A DNA stretch of 24,034 bases from a virus: positions 1 to 24,034 of IMG/VR virus record IMGVR_UViG_3300035698_006745; one strand, given 5' to 3'. A program made the position numbers and the translations under genes. The notes beneath the pieces are model-generated. The model was given only the letters and a program-made list of their open reading frames with translations, was not told the DNA's origin and did not search any database. Shown here piece after piece: positions 1 through 8,800 of the stretch (its first letter is position 1; each line of letters begins with the position of its first letter).

Positions 1-480
1 GATGTTGAAGAATCCATCGTAAATCTGTCACCTGAAGTTCAAGCCTACATTAAGTCATTGAAAGATGGCACAATGGAAGCAAAGAAAGAAGCTGCTAAAC
101 TAGTGGCTGAGAAAAGACTTTCTACTTTTGTAGCTAGCCTTGATCAGTTGGACCAATTACCAATTCAGAGTGAAGTATTCGGACCTATTCTCATGAGAAT
201 AGCTGATTCAAGCCCTGATGATTATGCTAAGGTTTACGCTTTATTGAAAGCTGTAAATGGTATTCAAAACTTAGCAGCAATTTTCGTAGAAGAAGGGTCC
301 CTAGTGACTGAACCTGCAAACGCAGAGACGTCAATAGAGAGCAAGACCAAATTAATGCAAAAGGCTAATCCAGGAATGTCTTATGCCGTGGCTTACACCA
401 AAGCATTAGAAGAGAATCCTGAACTATACAGCCAAATGCGTGCCGACGCTGCAGAAGAATCTGTAGACATTTCTGAATAA
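1..480 (+). CDS. Scaffold / prohead-associated protein, 3' part only
   Basis: The reading frame is open from the first base, so this is the last 159 residues of a gene that starts upstream of the window. An in-frame TTG at 58 has no ribosome binding site and is not taken as a start. The protein is hydrophilic and mostly helical by composition, and ends in an acidic tail. The stretch NPGMSYAVAYTKALEENPEL near residues 117-136 resembles the C-terminal part of phage scaffold or Mu-I-like protease/scaffold proteins. Its place directly before the decoration and major capsid genes fits scaffold. The N-terminal half, which would show whether a protease domain is fused, is outside the window. The role is inferred from position and composition. 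Confidence 0.5.
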   Translation, partial: DVEESIVNLSPEVQAYIKSLKDGTMEAKKEAAKLVAEKRLSTFVASLDQLDQLPIQSEVFGPILMRIADSSPDDYAKVYALLKAVNGIQNLAAIFVEEGSLVTEPANAETSIESKTKLMQKANPGMSYAVAYTKALEENPELYSQMRADAAEESVDISE

Positions 481-492
481 GGAGGAAATATA

Positions 493-1236
493 ATGGGATA
501 CGAAATACCACAATTTAAAGAAACATTAGTGGCCGCAGCCGACTTGTCAGAAAAGCTTTATTATGCTGTTAAGCGTAACAGTGTAGGTAAAGCAGCTCTT
601 GCAGGTGCAGGGGTCGCAGGTGTAGGCGCAATAGTTTATGCCGCAGGACTTGCAGAAGAGATCACCGTAATTTCATCAGGAATTATGATGGGTATCTCAG
701 GTGCCGCTATTGCAATCAATGCACCAGTTACACCAGACTCAGCAGGTAAATTTGTTACCGCAACTGGAACAGACGCAGTTTGGGGCTATGCTCTTGTAGC
801 ATCAGCAGCCGCTGGAGTTATTATTCCAATCACAACCTTGGGCAGAGGGCAGTACGCTAGTCTTCCAGCACCAAATCAACAGGTAGCTATAGCATTACCA
901 TTAACAGCTCTAGATACAGCTGACGTATTAACAGACTTCATTCCAGGTTTCGCTGGTAAAATTATCGAAGTTGGTGTTATCATTGGTACTCCAGCATCTA
1001 CAGCTTCAAAAGATGGCGAAATACATGCAGAAATAGCTGCTGTAGAAGTAACCACAGGTGCAGTGGATCTTACAACTGCTCTTGCAACCCCTCGTGGTAA
1101 GGTTATAAAAGTCACTCCAACTGCTTTGAATATATTCAGTGCAGTGCAAGCGATTTCACTCGTATCAGATGCACCATCAGCAGTTTTTGTTGAGGGTGAT
1201 ATTACTGCATACATGATTCTTGAACGATCAGCCTAA
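493..1236 (+). CDS. Capsid decoration protein, DUF2190-like N-terminal domain
   Basis: 247 aa, preceded by GGAGG 12 bases after the scaffold-like gene stops. Residues about 1-115 are Ala/Gly/Val-rich with the pattern of DUF2190-type head decoration (cement) proteins: an early AADLSEKLYYAVKR segment, then a small beta domain rich in GAGVAGVGAI-like turns. Residues about 116-247 form a second beta-rich region that ends in a FVEGDI-x-AYMILE strand. DUF2190 proteins are usually about 110 aa, so this one carries an extra domain, perhaps a surface-exposed or trimerising module. The position immediately before the major capsid gene is typical of cement proteins. The first domain is recognised by pattern; the second is not identified. 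Confidence 0.65.
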   Translation: MGYEIPQFKETLVAAADLSEKLYYAVKRNSVGKAALAGAGVAGVGAIVYAAGLAEEITVISSGIMMGISGAAIAINAPVTPDSAGKFVTATGTDAVWGYALVASAAAGVIIPITTLGRGQYASLPAPNQQVAIALPLTALDTADVLTDFIPGFAGKIIEVGVIIGTPASTASKDGEIHAEIAAVEVTTGAVDLTTALATPRGKVIKVTPTALNIFSAVQAISLVSDAPSAVFVEGDITAYMILERSA

Positions 1237-1254
1237 ATAGGAAGGAGATAAATA

Positions 1255-2232
1255 ATGCCATCAAAAGCACAAACACATGTTGACAAGCCACTTACAAACG
1301 TAAGTGTAGCTTATGTACAAGAGCAAGAAGTTTATATTGCTGACAAAGTTTTTCCAATGCTTCCTGTTTCAAAACAGTCAGATATCTATTTTGAATATGA
1401 AATGGATGACTGGTATAGGAATGACGCGGCAGCGCGTGCACCTGGAGCAGAATCTGTTGGAGGCGACTATGAGATTGACCAGAATACTTATTTCTGCCAT
1501 AAATATAGTTTTCATAAAGACATAACAGAGGAAGAAATAACAAACACCGACGACCCATTACAAGCAGATAAAGATGCTGTAGAATTCGTCACCGACAAAC
1601 TCTTACTTAATAAAGAGATGAGATGGGCTTCAACCTATTTCGGTACAAGTATCTGGACAAACGATTGGACTGGAGCAAGCGCAACATCTCGAAGCTCTAA
1701 AGAGTTTTTATACTGGAACAATGCTTCAGCTAAACCAGCATTAGATATTAAACATATCGCAGGTATCATTCAGGGACTCACAGGCAAGCGTCCTAACACT
1801 ATGGTATTAGGGCGTCAAGTATTTGATGATCTATCTGAGTGTCCAGACATCCTTGATAGAATTAAACATACCGCCACTGGTGTACTTACCGTAGATCTTA
1901 TTGCGCAGGTAGTAGGTATCAAACGCGTATTTATCGCAGATGGTATCGTCAATAGTGCCGCCAAGGGAGCAACAAAGTCACTTGCTTTCATTTATGGAAA
2001 AAGCGCGTGGATTGGTTATGCTGAAGAAAAACCAGGTAAATATAAAGCTTCAGCGGGATATGTATTCGGTTGGAAGGGCCTTCTTGGTTCTTCACCTACT
2101 GGAACACGTATTCGTAGAATAGGATTACCTCTCGGTGGTGAAGGTAACGAGCGTATCGAATGTGATATGGCTTATGACATGAAGGTCATCGGTGCAGATC
2201 TTGGTGCATTCCTGTCAGGCATCGTTCAGTAA
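1255..2232 (+). CDS. Major capsid protein
   Basis: 325 aa with ribosome binding site GGAGAT at 1242-1249. The N-terminal region (YVQEQEVYIADKVFPMLPV, a DIYFEYEMDDW segment, then R-x-PGAESVGGDYEI) is typical of phage major capsid proteins of the HK97-fold group. So is the later segment KRPNTMVLGRQVFDDL, followed by a GYVFGWKG region near the C-terminus. The length of about 325 aa is normal for a capsid protein without a large delta domain. There is no sign of an internal protease-processing domain. It sits between the decoration gene and the connector genes. The fold assignment is family knowledge; self-assembly into the T=7-like shell is inferred. Confidence 0.85.
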   Translation: MPSKAQTHVDKPLTNVSVAYVQEQEVYIADKVFPMLPVSKQSDIYFEYEMDDWYRNDAAARAPGAESVGGDYEIDQNTYFCHKYSFHKDITEEEITNTDDPLQADKDAVEFVTDKLLLNKEMRWASTYFGTSIWTNDWTGASATSRSSKEFLYWNNASAKPALDIKHIAGIIQGLTGKRPNTMVLGRQVFDDLSECPDILDRIKHTATGVLTVDLIAQVVGIKRVFIADGIVNSAAKGATKSLAFIYGKSAWIGYAEEKPGKYKASAGYVFGWKGLLGSSPTGTRIRRIGLPLGGEGNERIECDMAYDMKVIGADLGAFLSGIVQ

Positions 2233-2699
2233 TGGACGAGCGCAGATTCAAAGTATTACGTGGGGACGTTTATTATAACGGAAACAATTATCCTGAAGGT
2301 TCATTTTTACCTGCAGGCGTAAGACAATTCGAGAGAGACAATATAGTTTACTCTCGTCGTGTTTCCCCGGTACCTTGGCCTTACACTCCTCCTGAAGTTG
2401 AGGAGGAGCTTGTAGTCGAAGTTCCAGCAGCAGCGGTACCTATAGTAGAGCTACCTTTAAACGTAGCACCAATCGAAATTGAAGTAGATTCAACTACTAC
2501 AGAAGAGGAAGATGCAGATGCGTCTATCTTAGAAGCCGCACAAGAGCTTGACGAAATATTAGGCATTGACTTCGATGCAGATGGACTCAATGAAGTTGAC
2601 GGGCCTGAATTTGAAGCCGAGGAATTAGAGGACACCCCACCCACTGGTACGTTGGAGCAAGCGCCTAAAGCTTTCCCGTCGTTTCTAAAGACTAATTAA
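2232..2699 (+). CDS. Acidic structural-region protein of unknown function
   Basis: 155 aa. The start codon overlaps the capsid stop as TAATG, so translation is probably coupled to the capsid gene. Residues 1-55 form a basic/aromatic N-terminal segment (RRFKVLRGDVYYNG, then VSPVPWPY). The remainder is rich in Glu, Asp, Pro and Val, and reads as disordered. Small genes after the capsid gene in siphophages often encode head-associated or head-tail proteins, but nothing here identifies this one. The strongly acidic tail could be an interaction or decoy surface. No function is assigned. Confidence 0.6.
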   Translation: MDERRFKVLRGDVYYNGNNYPEGSFLPAGVRQFERDNIVYSRRVSPVPWPYTPPEVEEELVVEVPAAAVPIVELPLNVAPIEIEVDSTTTEEEDADASILEAAQELDEILGIDFDADGLNEVDGPEFEAEELEDTPPTGTLEQAPKAFPSFLKTN

Positions 2700-2714
2700 G
2701 AGGAGGAGTTTATT

Positions 2715-3107
2715 ATGGCTTACACCTACGACTCTTCCCTTTTAGCTACAAGTGAATTAGCGGAAGTACGTTTTCTTATTGGAGATATTGGCCCTACCGA
2801 GGCAGCATTTTATTTAGATGACGAGGAAATCACTTATGTTTTAAGTGTTACTGGATCAGTTTTAGAGGCTGCTGTTATGTGTTGTAGGACGATAGTCGCA
2901 AGACTTTCTCGTAAATCAGATTACATGGTTGGACCCCATAAAGTATGGGCAAGCCAGTTACGCCAACAATTTAACCAGTTAGCTAAAGATTTAGAAAATC
3001 GGGCAATTGCTTATGGAGCACCCGCTTTTACTACTCCAGCAGATAAAGTATTTGAACAGGATATGATGAGTTCCTCTACAGGACACATTGATGTGGAGGA
3101 TGATTAG
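2715..3107 (+). CDS. Head-tail connector protein (adaptor, gp6-like)
   Basis: 130 aa behind a strong AGGAGGAG at 2701-2708. The layout matches small all-helical head-tail adaptors of the HK97 gp6/SPP1 gp15 type: an N-terminal ELAEVRFLIGD segment, an acidic DDEEITYVL turn, then an Ala-rich helix AAVMCCRTIVARLSRKSDYMVG and a QLRQQFNQLAKDLE helix. These form a ring beneath the portal. The gene position, first after the capsid block and before the head-closure gene, supports this. The stop abuts the next start codon. Confidence 0.75.
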   Translation: MAYTYDSSLLATSELAEVRFLIGDIGPTEAAFYLDDEEITYVLSVTGSVLEAAVMCCRTIVARLSRKSDYMVGPHKVWASQLRQQFNQLAKDLENRAIAYGAPAFTTPADKVFEQDMMSSSTGHIDVEDD

Positions 3108-3440
3108 ATGGAAGCTTGGATCGTTGCTGATTTAATTAAAGCTCCGGTAGTTGTATATTCATATGTCAGTACAAATACTGAAGGAACACGTACTTATGCA
3201 GAAGCTCCTCATAATATCTTAGGATATGAGGTAACTCAACAACGGATTGTGTATACACCTGAAGGAACAGAATACGTTTCAAATACACAACTTTACATCA
3301 CTACAGAATCATTAGCCTTGATGAATGTTCAAGACGATGTTATTTTGCAAGATGATTTAACAAGACGCCGTATGGTAGTTGCTAAAGACACTTGGCGCAC
3401 AGAACAGAATGTCATTTTATATGGTATTTTATATCTATAG
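3108..3440 (+). CDS. Head closure / head-tail joining protein
   Basis: 110 aa, beginning on the base after the previous stop (TAG ATG), so the two are probably translated together. The protein is beta-rich, with QQRIVYTPEGTEYVSNTQLYI and DDLTRRRMVV-x-KDTW segments. Size and composition fit the head-closure (stopper) proteins that plug the connector in siphophages. The assignment rests on gene order (adaptor, stopper, gp10-like, terminator, tail tube) and on the small beta-barrel-like composition, not on a motif. Confidence 0.55.
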   Translation: MEAWIVADLIKAPVVVYSYVSTNTEGTRTYAEAPHNILGYEVTQQRIVYTPEGTEYVSNTQLYITTESLALMNVQDDVILQDDLTRRRMVVAKDTWRTEQNVILYGILYL

Positions 3441-3449
3441 GAGGCGATT

Positions 3450-3878
3450 ATGCGTATAAAAGCGAGTATTAGTTCAGCCTCCCTTAGATTATTACAGGCA
3501 GAGCTAAAAACTTTGAGAGAACATCTTTACAGTCTCATACATGCTTACTTCTATGAAGAAGCATTAAAACTTTTAGCTTCAGCCAAAGGACAATGTCCGT
3601 ATGTAACAGGCACTTTACAAAGTTCTGGTTATGTGGAAGATCTTTCAGATGGAACAACTGTTTTATTTGTTATAGGTTTCGGCACACCCAAGAATTATAA
3701 AAGGCCTTTACAGCCCGGATTAAACGTAGATGATTATGCTATGTATGTACATGAAAACTTAATGGCTAATCACCCTATTGGTAATGCTAAATTTTTAGAA
3801 AATCCCGCGAATGAACTTAAGGCAAGAATACCCGCGGCAATAGCCCGGATAGTTAATATCGCCTTACAAGGAGGGTAA
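3450..3878 (+). CDS. HK97 gp10-like tail completion / neck protein
   Basis: 142 aa with AGGAGG at 3440-3445. An N-terminal helical region is followed by the segment AKGQCPYVTGTLQSSGYVE. This is the S/CP-x-x-TG-x-L-x-x-S signature of the HK97-gp10 (Phage_HK97_TLTM-type) minor tail/neck proteins. A VHENL-x-x-x-HPIGNAKFLENP segment follows, which is also typical. These proteins act at the head-tail joint. Neighbours on both sides are connector proteins, in agreement. Confidence 0.8.
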   Translation: MRIKASISSASLRLLQAELKTLREHLYSLIHAYFYEEALKLLASAKGQCPYVTGTLQSSGYVEDLSDGTTVLFVIGFGTPKNYKRPLQPGLNVDDYAMYVHENLMANHPIGNAKFLENPANELKARIPAAIARIVNIALQGG

Positions 3879-3881
3879 TGA

Positions 3882-4289
3882 ATGAATTTATTAGCAGAAC
3901 TTAAAGCTTATCTTATAGCCAACGATTTTGGTACTACGGCGACTGTCTTTACAGACTTTGAGCCCGATGCGCCAAACACGTTGATTGCTATTCATGAATA
4001 TCTTGGTAATACTATTCCTCATATAGGCGTAGCAGAACGAAATATTCAAATTAATGTTAGGAACATAAATGTGGCGACCGCAAGGACAACCGCTATTGGT
4101 ATTTATAGGTTATTTGCACAGGATGAAGCAGGGCAAGATAACGAAGGGGGTATCATTAATCTAACAGCAGACAGGTGGATAATACCATCTCCCAAACAGC
4201 CGCCTTTTAAGAACGGAGTTATGGTTAACAAATATACTCGGTTCACGTTTAATATGGGAGTACTTACTACTATGAAAGGAGAAACTTAA
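3882..4289 (+). CDS. Tail terminator protein (minor capsid protein family)
   Basis: 135 aa. The ATG at 3882 is chosen over the out-of-frame ATG at 3878 because AAGGAGGG at 3868-3875 is correctly spaced from it. The alpha-beta composition, with RNIQINVRNINVATARTTAIGIYRLF and a FTFNMGVL strand at the end, matches tail terminator proteins (lambda gpU-like / Minor_capsid_3 group) that cap the tail tube. It sits directly before the major tail protein, the usual place for the terminator. The stop abuts the next ATG. Confidence 0.65.
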   Translation: MNLLAELKAYLIANDFGTTATVFTDFEPDAPNTLIAIHEYLGNTIPHIGVAERNIQINVRNINVATARTTAIGIYRLFAQDEAGQDNEGGIINLTADRWIIPSPKQPPFKNGVMVNKYTRFTFNMGVLTTMKGET

Positions 4290-5177
4290 ATGGCAAATGA
4301 GAGTGCAAGAATTGGTTTAAAAGATGTTTACTATGCTCTACTAACTACTGACGAAGATGGCACGATAACATATCAAGCCCCTGTCGCAATGGCTGGTGGA
4401 ATGATGGCAAACATTTCAACAAACTCTTCACAAGAAACTTTATTCGCTGATGATGGTCCGTTTGAAATTGGCGCAACAATAGGTGTTATTGAACTAGAGT
4501 TGCAGTTAGCTGATATCACATTGGCAGTCCAAGCAATACTATTAGGCCACACAATGGCCGGGGGTGTATTAGAGCGTAGCGCTGATGCAGTTCCACCATA
4601 CTTAGCTTTAGGCTTTAAGTCTTTAAAAGCTAATGGTAGTTATAGATATGTTTGGCTATACAAGGGCAGATTCAGAGAACCTGATCTCAACCATGAGACT
4701 AAAGGTGATTCGATTAACTTCCAGGCACCTTCGATCTTTGGTAGCTTCGTTAAGCGTATTTATGACGATAATTGGATTAAACAAACTGACGAAGATGATC
4801 CAAACTATGTCACAGCAACAGGCGCAGCATGGTTTACAGCAGTTCAGGCAACTGACGATGTTACACCACCTACTTTATCTTCTGTAATTCCATTAGATGA
4901 AGCAGCAGCAGTAGCAGTAGACACAACTGCACAGTGGACAATGTCAGAAGAGATACTCGCAGCAGATATATCCAGCGAATTCTTCTACATTACAAAAGCC
5001 GATGGAACTATCCCAGCAGGTGTGCTTAGCAGTGCAGATAACATTGTTATTGTATTCACACCAACAGTCAATCTCGATGCAGCGAGTGATTACTTAATGG
5101 TTTGTGGTAAGGGTCTACGTGATCTAAACAGCAACTTGAAAGCAGCAGTCGACATCGACAACTTTACAACCGCTTAA
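4290..5177 (+). CDS. Major tail protein with C-terminal Ig-like (Big_5) domain
   Basis: 295 aa. Residues about 1-185 form the tail tube part: an N-terminal ARIGLKDVYYALLTTDEDG strand pair, AGGMMANIS, IGVIELELQLADI, then Y-x-x-VWLYKGRFREP and a QAPSIFGSF segment. These are typical of Gram-positive siphophage tube proteins. Residues about 190-295 begin TPPTLSSVIPLDEAAAVAVD and continue with TAQWTMSEEI and a VIVFTPTVNLDAASDYLM region. This is the pattern of bacterial Ig-like Big_5 (SbsA-type) domains, which are often added to phage structural proteins and project from the virion. No internal start is seen before the Ig part, so the fusion is constitutive. AAGGAG precedes the start. Confidence 0.85.
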   Translation: MANESARIGLKDVYYALLTTDEDGTITYQAPVAMAGGMMANISTNSSQETLFADDGPFEIGATIGVIELELQLADITLAVQAILLGHTMAGGVLERSADAVPPYLALGFKSLKANGSYRYVWLYKGRFREPDLNHETKGDSINFQAPSIFGSFVKRIYDDNWIKQTDEDDPNYVTATGAAWFTAVQATDDVTPPTLSSVIPLDEAAAVAVDTTAQWTMSEEILAADISSEFFYITKADGTIPAGVLSSADNIVIVFTPTVNLDAASDYLMVCGKGLRDLNSNLKAAVDIDNFTTA

Positions 5178-5191
5178 GAAAGGAGCATGAG

Positions 5192-5614
5192 ATGTCAAGA
5201 TTATCAGATATTAGACAGGAACCAACGAAACTAGAACTCGGTGGGCAAATATTTAACTTAAACTACAATCTCGCTGCTATGGCAGCACTTGAAAAACACT
5301 ATGGCTCTATGGAAAAAGTATTTCAGGGGTTACAAGGTGCAGATATGGAGACGATGCAGGTTTTTCTATATGCAGGCTTAGTAGAGGATATGCCTGATGT
5401 AACTATGGAAGAAGTAGAAAAGTCAGTAGGTTTAAGGTATTTTACCCCTGCAATGAATGCTATATATGATGCTTTCAGCATGGCCTTACCCGAAGATGAA
5501 AGAACAGAAGATGAAATAATGGAAGAGCAAGAAAAAAACGTAATAGCGGTGGAGAAGGAGTTAACGGTGCTGGATCTACCGAAACCGGTCTTTCTACCTC
5601 CAACAACGAAGTAA
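5192..5614 (+). CDS. Tail assembly chaperone, zero-frame product (gpG-like)
   Basis: 140 aa with AAAGGAG upstream. Helical protein with LELGGQIFNLNYNLAAMAALEKHYGS near the N-terminus, the usual opening of Gram-positive phage tail chaperones, and an acidic region around residues 95-113. It lies between the major tail protein and the tape measure, where lambda-type G/GT chaperones are found. It is the product made when ribosomes do not shift at the A AAA AAC site at 5533-5539. After that site the zero frame adds only 24 more residues, ending in a Pro-rich tail. The protein would coat the tape measure during tail assembly. Confidence 0.85.
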   Translation: MSRLSDIRQEPTKLELGGQIFNLNYNLAAMAALEKHYGSMEKVFQGLQGADMETMQVFLYAGLVEDMPDVTMEEVEKSVGLRYFTPAMNAIYDAFSMALPEDERTEDEIMEEQEKNVIAVEKELTVLDLPKPVFLPPTTK

Positions 5615-5808
5615 ATAATGATATCTGGGATTGGCCTTGGCTATGGTATATAGCTAAGGCTATTCTGCATCTGACTGAGCAAGAGTTCTGGAAGTCAAAT
5701 GCTAGAATATTAATTGAGCAAAGTAAAATACATTCTTTGGTGTTAGGTAATGAGCAAGAGAGTAAAGCAGCTAAACAAGCGACTACATACATTGATCAAA
5801 TCTTTTAA
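5192..5808 (+). CDS. Frameshifted tail assembly chaperone (gpGT-like), -1 frame
   Basis: The predicted product joins 5192-5539 to 5539-5808 by a -1 shift and is 205 aa long. The heptamer A AAA AAC (5533-5539) is in the correct register relative to the gpG frame (GAA AAA AAC). The -1 frame then stays open for 89 codons up to TAA at 5806-5808, 14 bases before the tape measure start. The added domain contains the run DIWDWPWLWYIAKAIL and then LTEQEFWKSN, typical of gpT-like extensions in Gram-positive phages. This region has no start codon with a ribosome binding site of its own. A 4-bp hairpin at 5565-5581 is the only downstream stimulator seen, and it is weak. Confidence 0.85.
5533..5539 (+). 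promoter_or_regulatory. Programmed -1 ribosomal frameshift site (A AAA AAC)
   Basis: This is an X XXY YYZ slippery heptamer whose phase matches the gpG reading frame. It is followed by an 89-codon open -1 frame with a recognisable tail-chaperone extension. The conserved G/GT frameshift of siphophage tail operons is established knowledge. Efficiency cannot be read from the sequence. Confidence 0.85.
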
Positions 5809-5822
5809 AGGGGGTTTAATAA

Positions 5823-8800
5823 ATGCCAGAAGGTTCAGGATTATCGACACTAAGAATAAATCTAAGAGCAGAAACACATGGACTCCTTTCTGATTTGGAT
5901 AGAATGGAAAAAGAGATACAGAAACGTAAAGGTCTGGATAGGTATCGTAAAACAGATAAATCAACGGGTGAATTTACAGGACATAAAGGTCTGGGCCCTA
6001 TTCAAAAACGTGCTGAGAAACTTAGACAAACTTGGCAGAGCGTTTTTAAGGCTTATCAAAAAGTTGCTCGTGCTGATGCCCCTAATATTAATCAAGAAAG
6101 AATCCAGAACTGGCAAAAACAGGGTGGCGCTGCTGCAGGTATAAAAAGACCGCAGCTAATGAATGAATTTTCTAAAGATGATGATATACCAAAGAATGCT
6201 CTTGAGGCACACAAACAGGAGATTGCTTTAATTCAGGAGAAGAACTTATTACTAAAAGAATCGCAGGTTATACGCCAGCAAATGGCTAGTATAACTAAGA
6301 AAGAAAACGCTGAAGCAGCAATATCTAAGAGTAAAGCCATGGGCGTTTTTCGTAACAAAAAACTAAACGCCGAAATGACAAACATGGCTCCTATGCCAAG
6401 TGTTCCAGCTGATTATCAGGCTTTTCAGAGTAAAGCTGCTGGTGCAAAAAGTATTACGGGAGATAAGGCTAAAGCCGCAGCTGCTGGGGCAGACCAATTA
6501 GCTGCTAGTACTAATAAAGTAACTACCGCAATGCAAGGCGTTGTAGGACCTACAACTGCCGCAGGTAATGCTGTTGCACAGACAGGGCAACAAGCGGCCG
6601 CAGCAGCAACTAAAACAGGAGAGCAGACATCTAGAGCGGCAACTAAATCTTCAGGTAAAACTGCCAGTACAGTTAAGAAGAACATGAAGGGAGCAGAAGA
6701 AGCTTTTGAGAAGGGTTTAGGCAAAAAGCCCAGAGCTGAGATATCAAAAACTGCGGAGCATGTTAATAAAAATGTATGGACAATGCATAGTTCTATTAAA
6801 GACTTTACTCGTGTTGCTTCAGGTATTGTAATGGCACAGGCTTTTTATAAGCTCGTTAATGCCTTAAAACAGGGTGTACAGGCTGTTATAGGTTTTAGGG
6901 GAGAATTAGATTCTGCCAAAATATCTTTCGATATGCTATTAGGTAGTGCAGGTAAAGCTAACGCTTTTATAGGTGATTTACAGGAATTCGCGGCTAGAAC
7001 TCCTTTCTCATTTAACGATGCTCGTATGGGTTCACAGCAATTGCTCGCTATGGGTTTTGCGGCTGAAAAGGTTATACCTACAATGCGCACATTGACTGAC
7101 GCTGCTGCTTTACAAGGAGCATCACCAGAAGCCATTAATCGTATTGTATTAGCTTTAGGACAGATAAAAACACAAGGTAAGTTAGCAGGACAAGAGATCA
7201 GACAGTTAGCTAATGCTAATATACCTATTTATGAAATATTAAAAGACAAACTTAATCTTACAGGCGACCAAATGAAAAATATTGGTGACTTAAGTATCAC
7301 GGCAGATCAAGCTATTAACGCTATCTTGTCGGGAATAAATGATCGTTTTGGTGGAGCATCAGAACGCATTGCACGTACCATGGGTGGTTTAATGACTACT
7401 GTTAAAGACACTAGTACTTTTCTAGCAGGTATGGCAATTGAAGCACCTTATGAAAGGGCGAAGGAAAGAGTTGCAGCATTAGCGGATAGGCTATTATTTC
7501 TTTGGCGCATAGCTAAAGCCTTCGGGCTTGGTAGAATGATGCAACAGATCGTGCCACCAAGTATGCAAATACCAATACAAACAATAGTAAACATGTTTAA
7601 ACAGCTTGGAGAAACATTAAAAGCTCTCTGGGCTTTAGGTGGGGCTTTTGGACAGCAATTTATGTATGTTTGGCAAGCCGTATCGCAGATAGTAACGCCT
7701 ATCATAATTGGGCTATTGCAAGGTTTAGCTAATTTAGCCAACTGGTTAGCAGCTAATCAAACATTTTTAAGGGCCTTTTCCATAGCTTTAGGTGGCATAC
7801 TACTAGCAAAAACAGCGGCTAAAGCTGTTGCTATGTTAGCATGGACATTAAAATTCGCTCTTGGAGCAACTTTTTCTTCTGTTGTATGGGGACTCACACT
7901 TGTTACGGCCGCCATATTGATGATCCCTGGTGCAGCCGCTTCAGCCATGTACGCATTACGGCAACTAGGTATCGCTATGAGCATGCTTTTTGGTGGCGGC
8001 GGTGGTGATATGTTCGGTGGAAAGAAACAAAAGAAAGAAATTGACGACTATGGTAGTGGTGTGGGCGGTATAGGCGATGAATGGGAAGATGTAGAAAAAG
8101 CAATAGGTGGGGCTTCGAAAAAGCAAAAAGGCTTTTTAGCTTCTTTTGATGAAGTCTTCGGTATACCTGATCCTGACTCCGGTGGTGGAAGTGCAGATGC
8201 ATTAGCTAAACTATTTGATAATCTCGGTGGCGGTGGAGGTTTTACTCCTCCTGAAGTTGATTGGGAGGAATGGTGGGAAGACTTCTGGGCGAGTCAAGAA
8301 AAAGTACAGGAAACATTGGATGAAGGCCCTTTAAAGGTAGCAATAGATTTCTGGACCGATCCCGCAACAACAGGTAAAGAAAAAGCAACAGAATTTTGGA
8401 GAGGCGTTCGAGAACTACTTAATCCTACAGCTTTTCTCGCACTACAGGTTGAGATGTGGGGTGGATGGCTAGACTATGCAGCTACAATGTTTGGTGGTCT
8501 GGCTGTTCTTGGAGTAGGGGCATTCAAAAAAATCAGAATGAGTATTATCACCTTCCAGATGAAAAGTAAAATTATCTTCTACGAGATTTATGCATCCGTC
8601 CTAAGGATTTTTGCAAACATATCAACTTTTGTAGGTGAGACCTGGGATACTATCACTAGTGATAGTGATACAAAATGGCAGACTATTAAAGACAATCTTG
8701 CCGAACATTGGGGCGAGATGTTTACAGAAATAAAGCTTATTTTTGGTAAGATAAAAGACCAATGGAATGCAATAGGTACTTTTTTTACGTCGGTCTGGAG

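Noticed and set aside
6425-6724. Minus-strand Ala/Val-rich open frame within the tape measure gene
   Set aside because: Shadow of Ala/Thr-rich coding sequence on the other strand, with no start signal.
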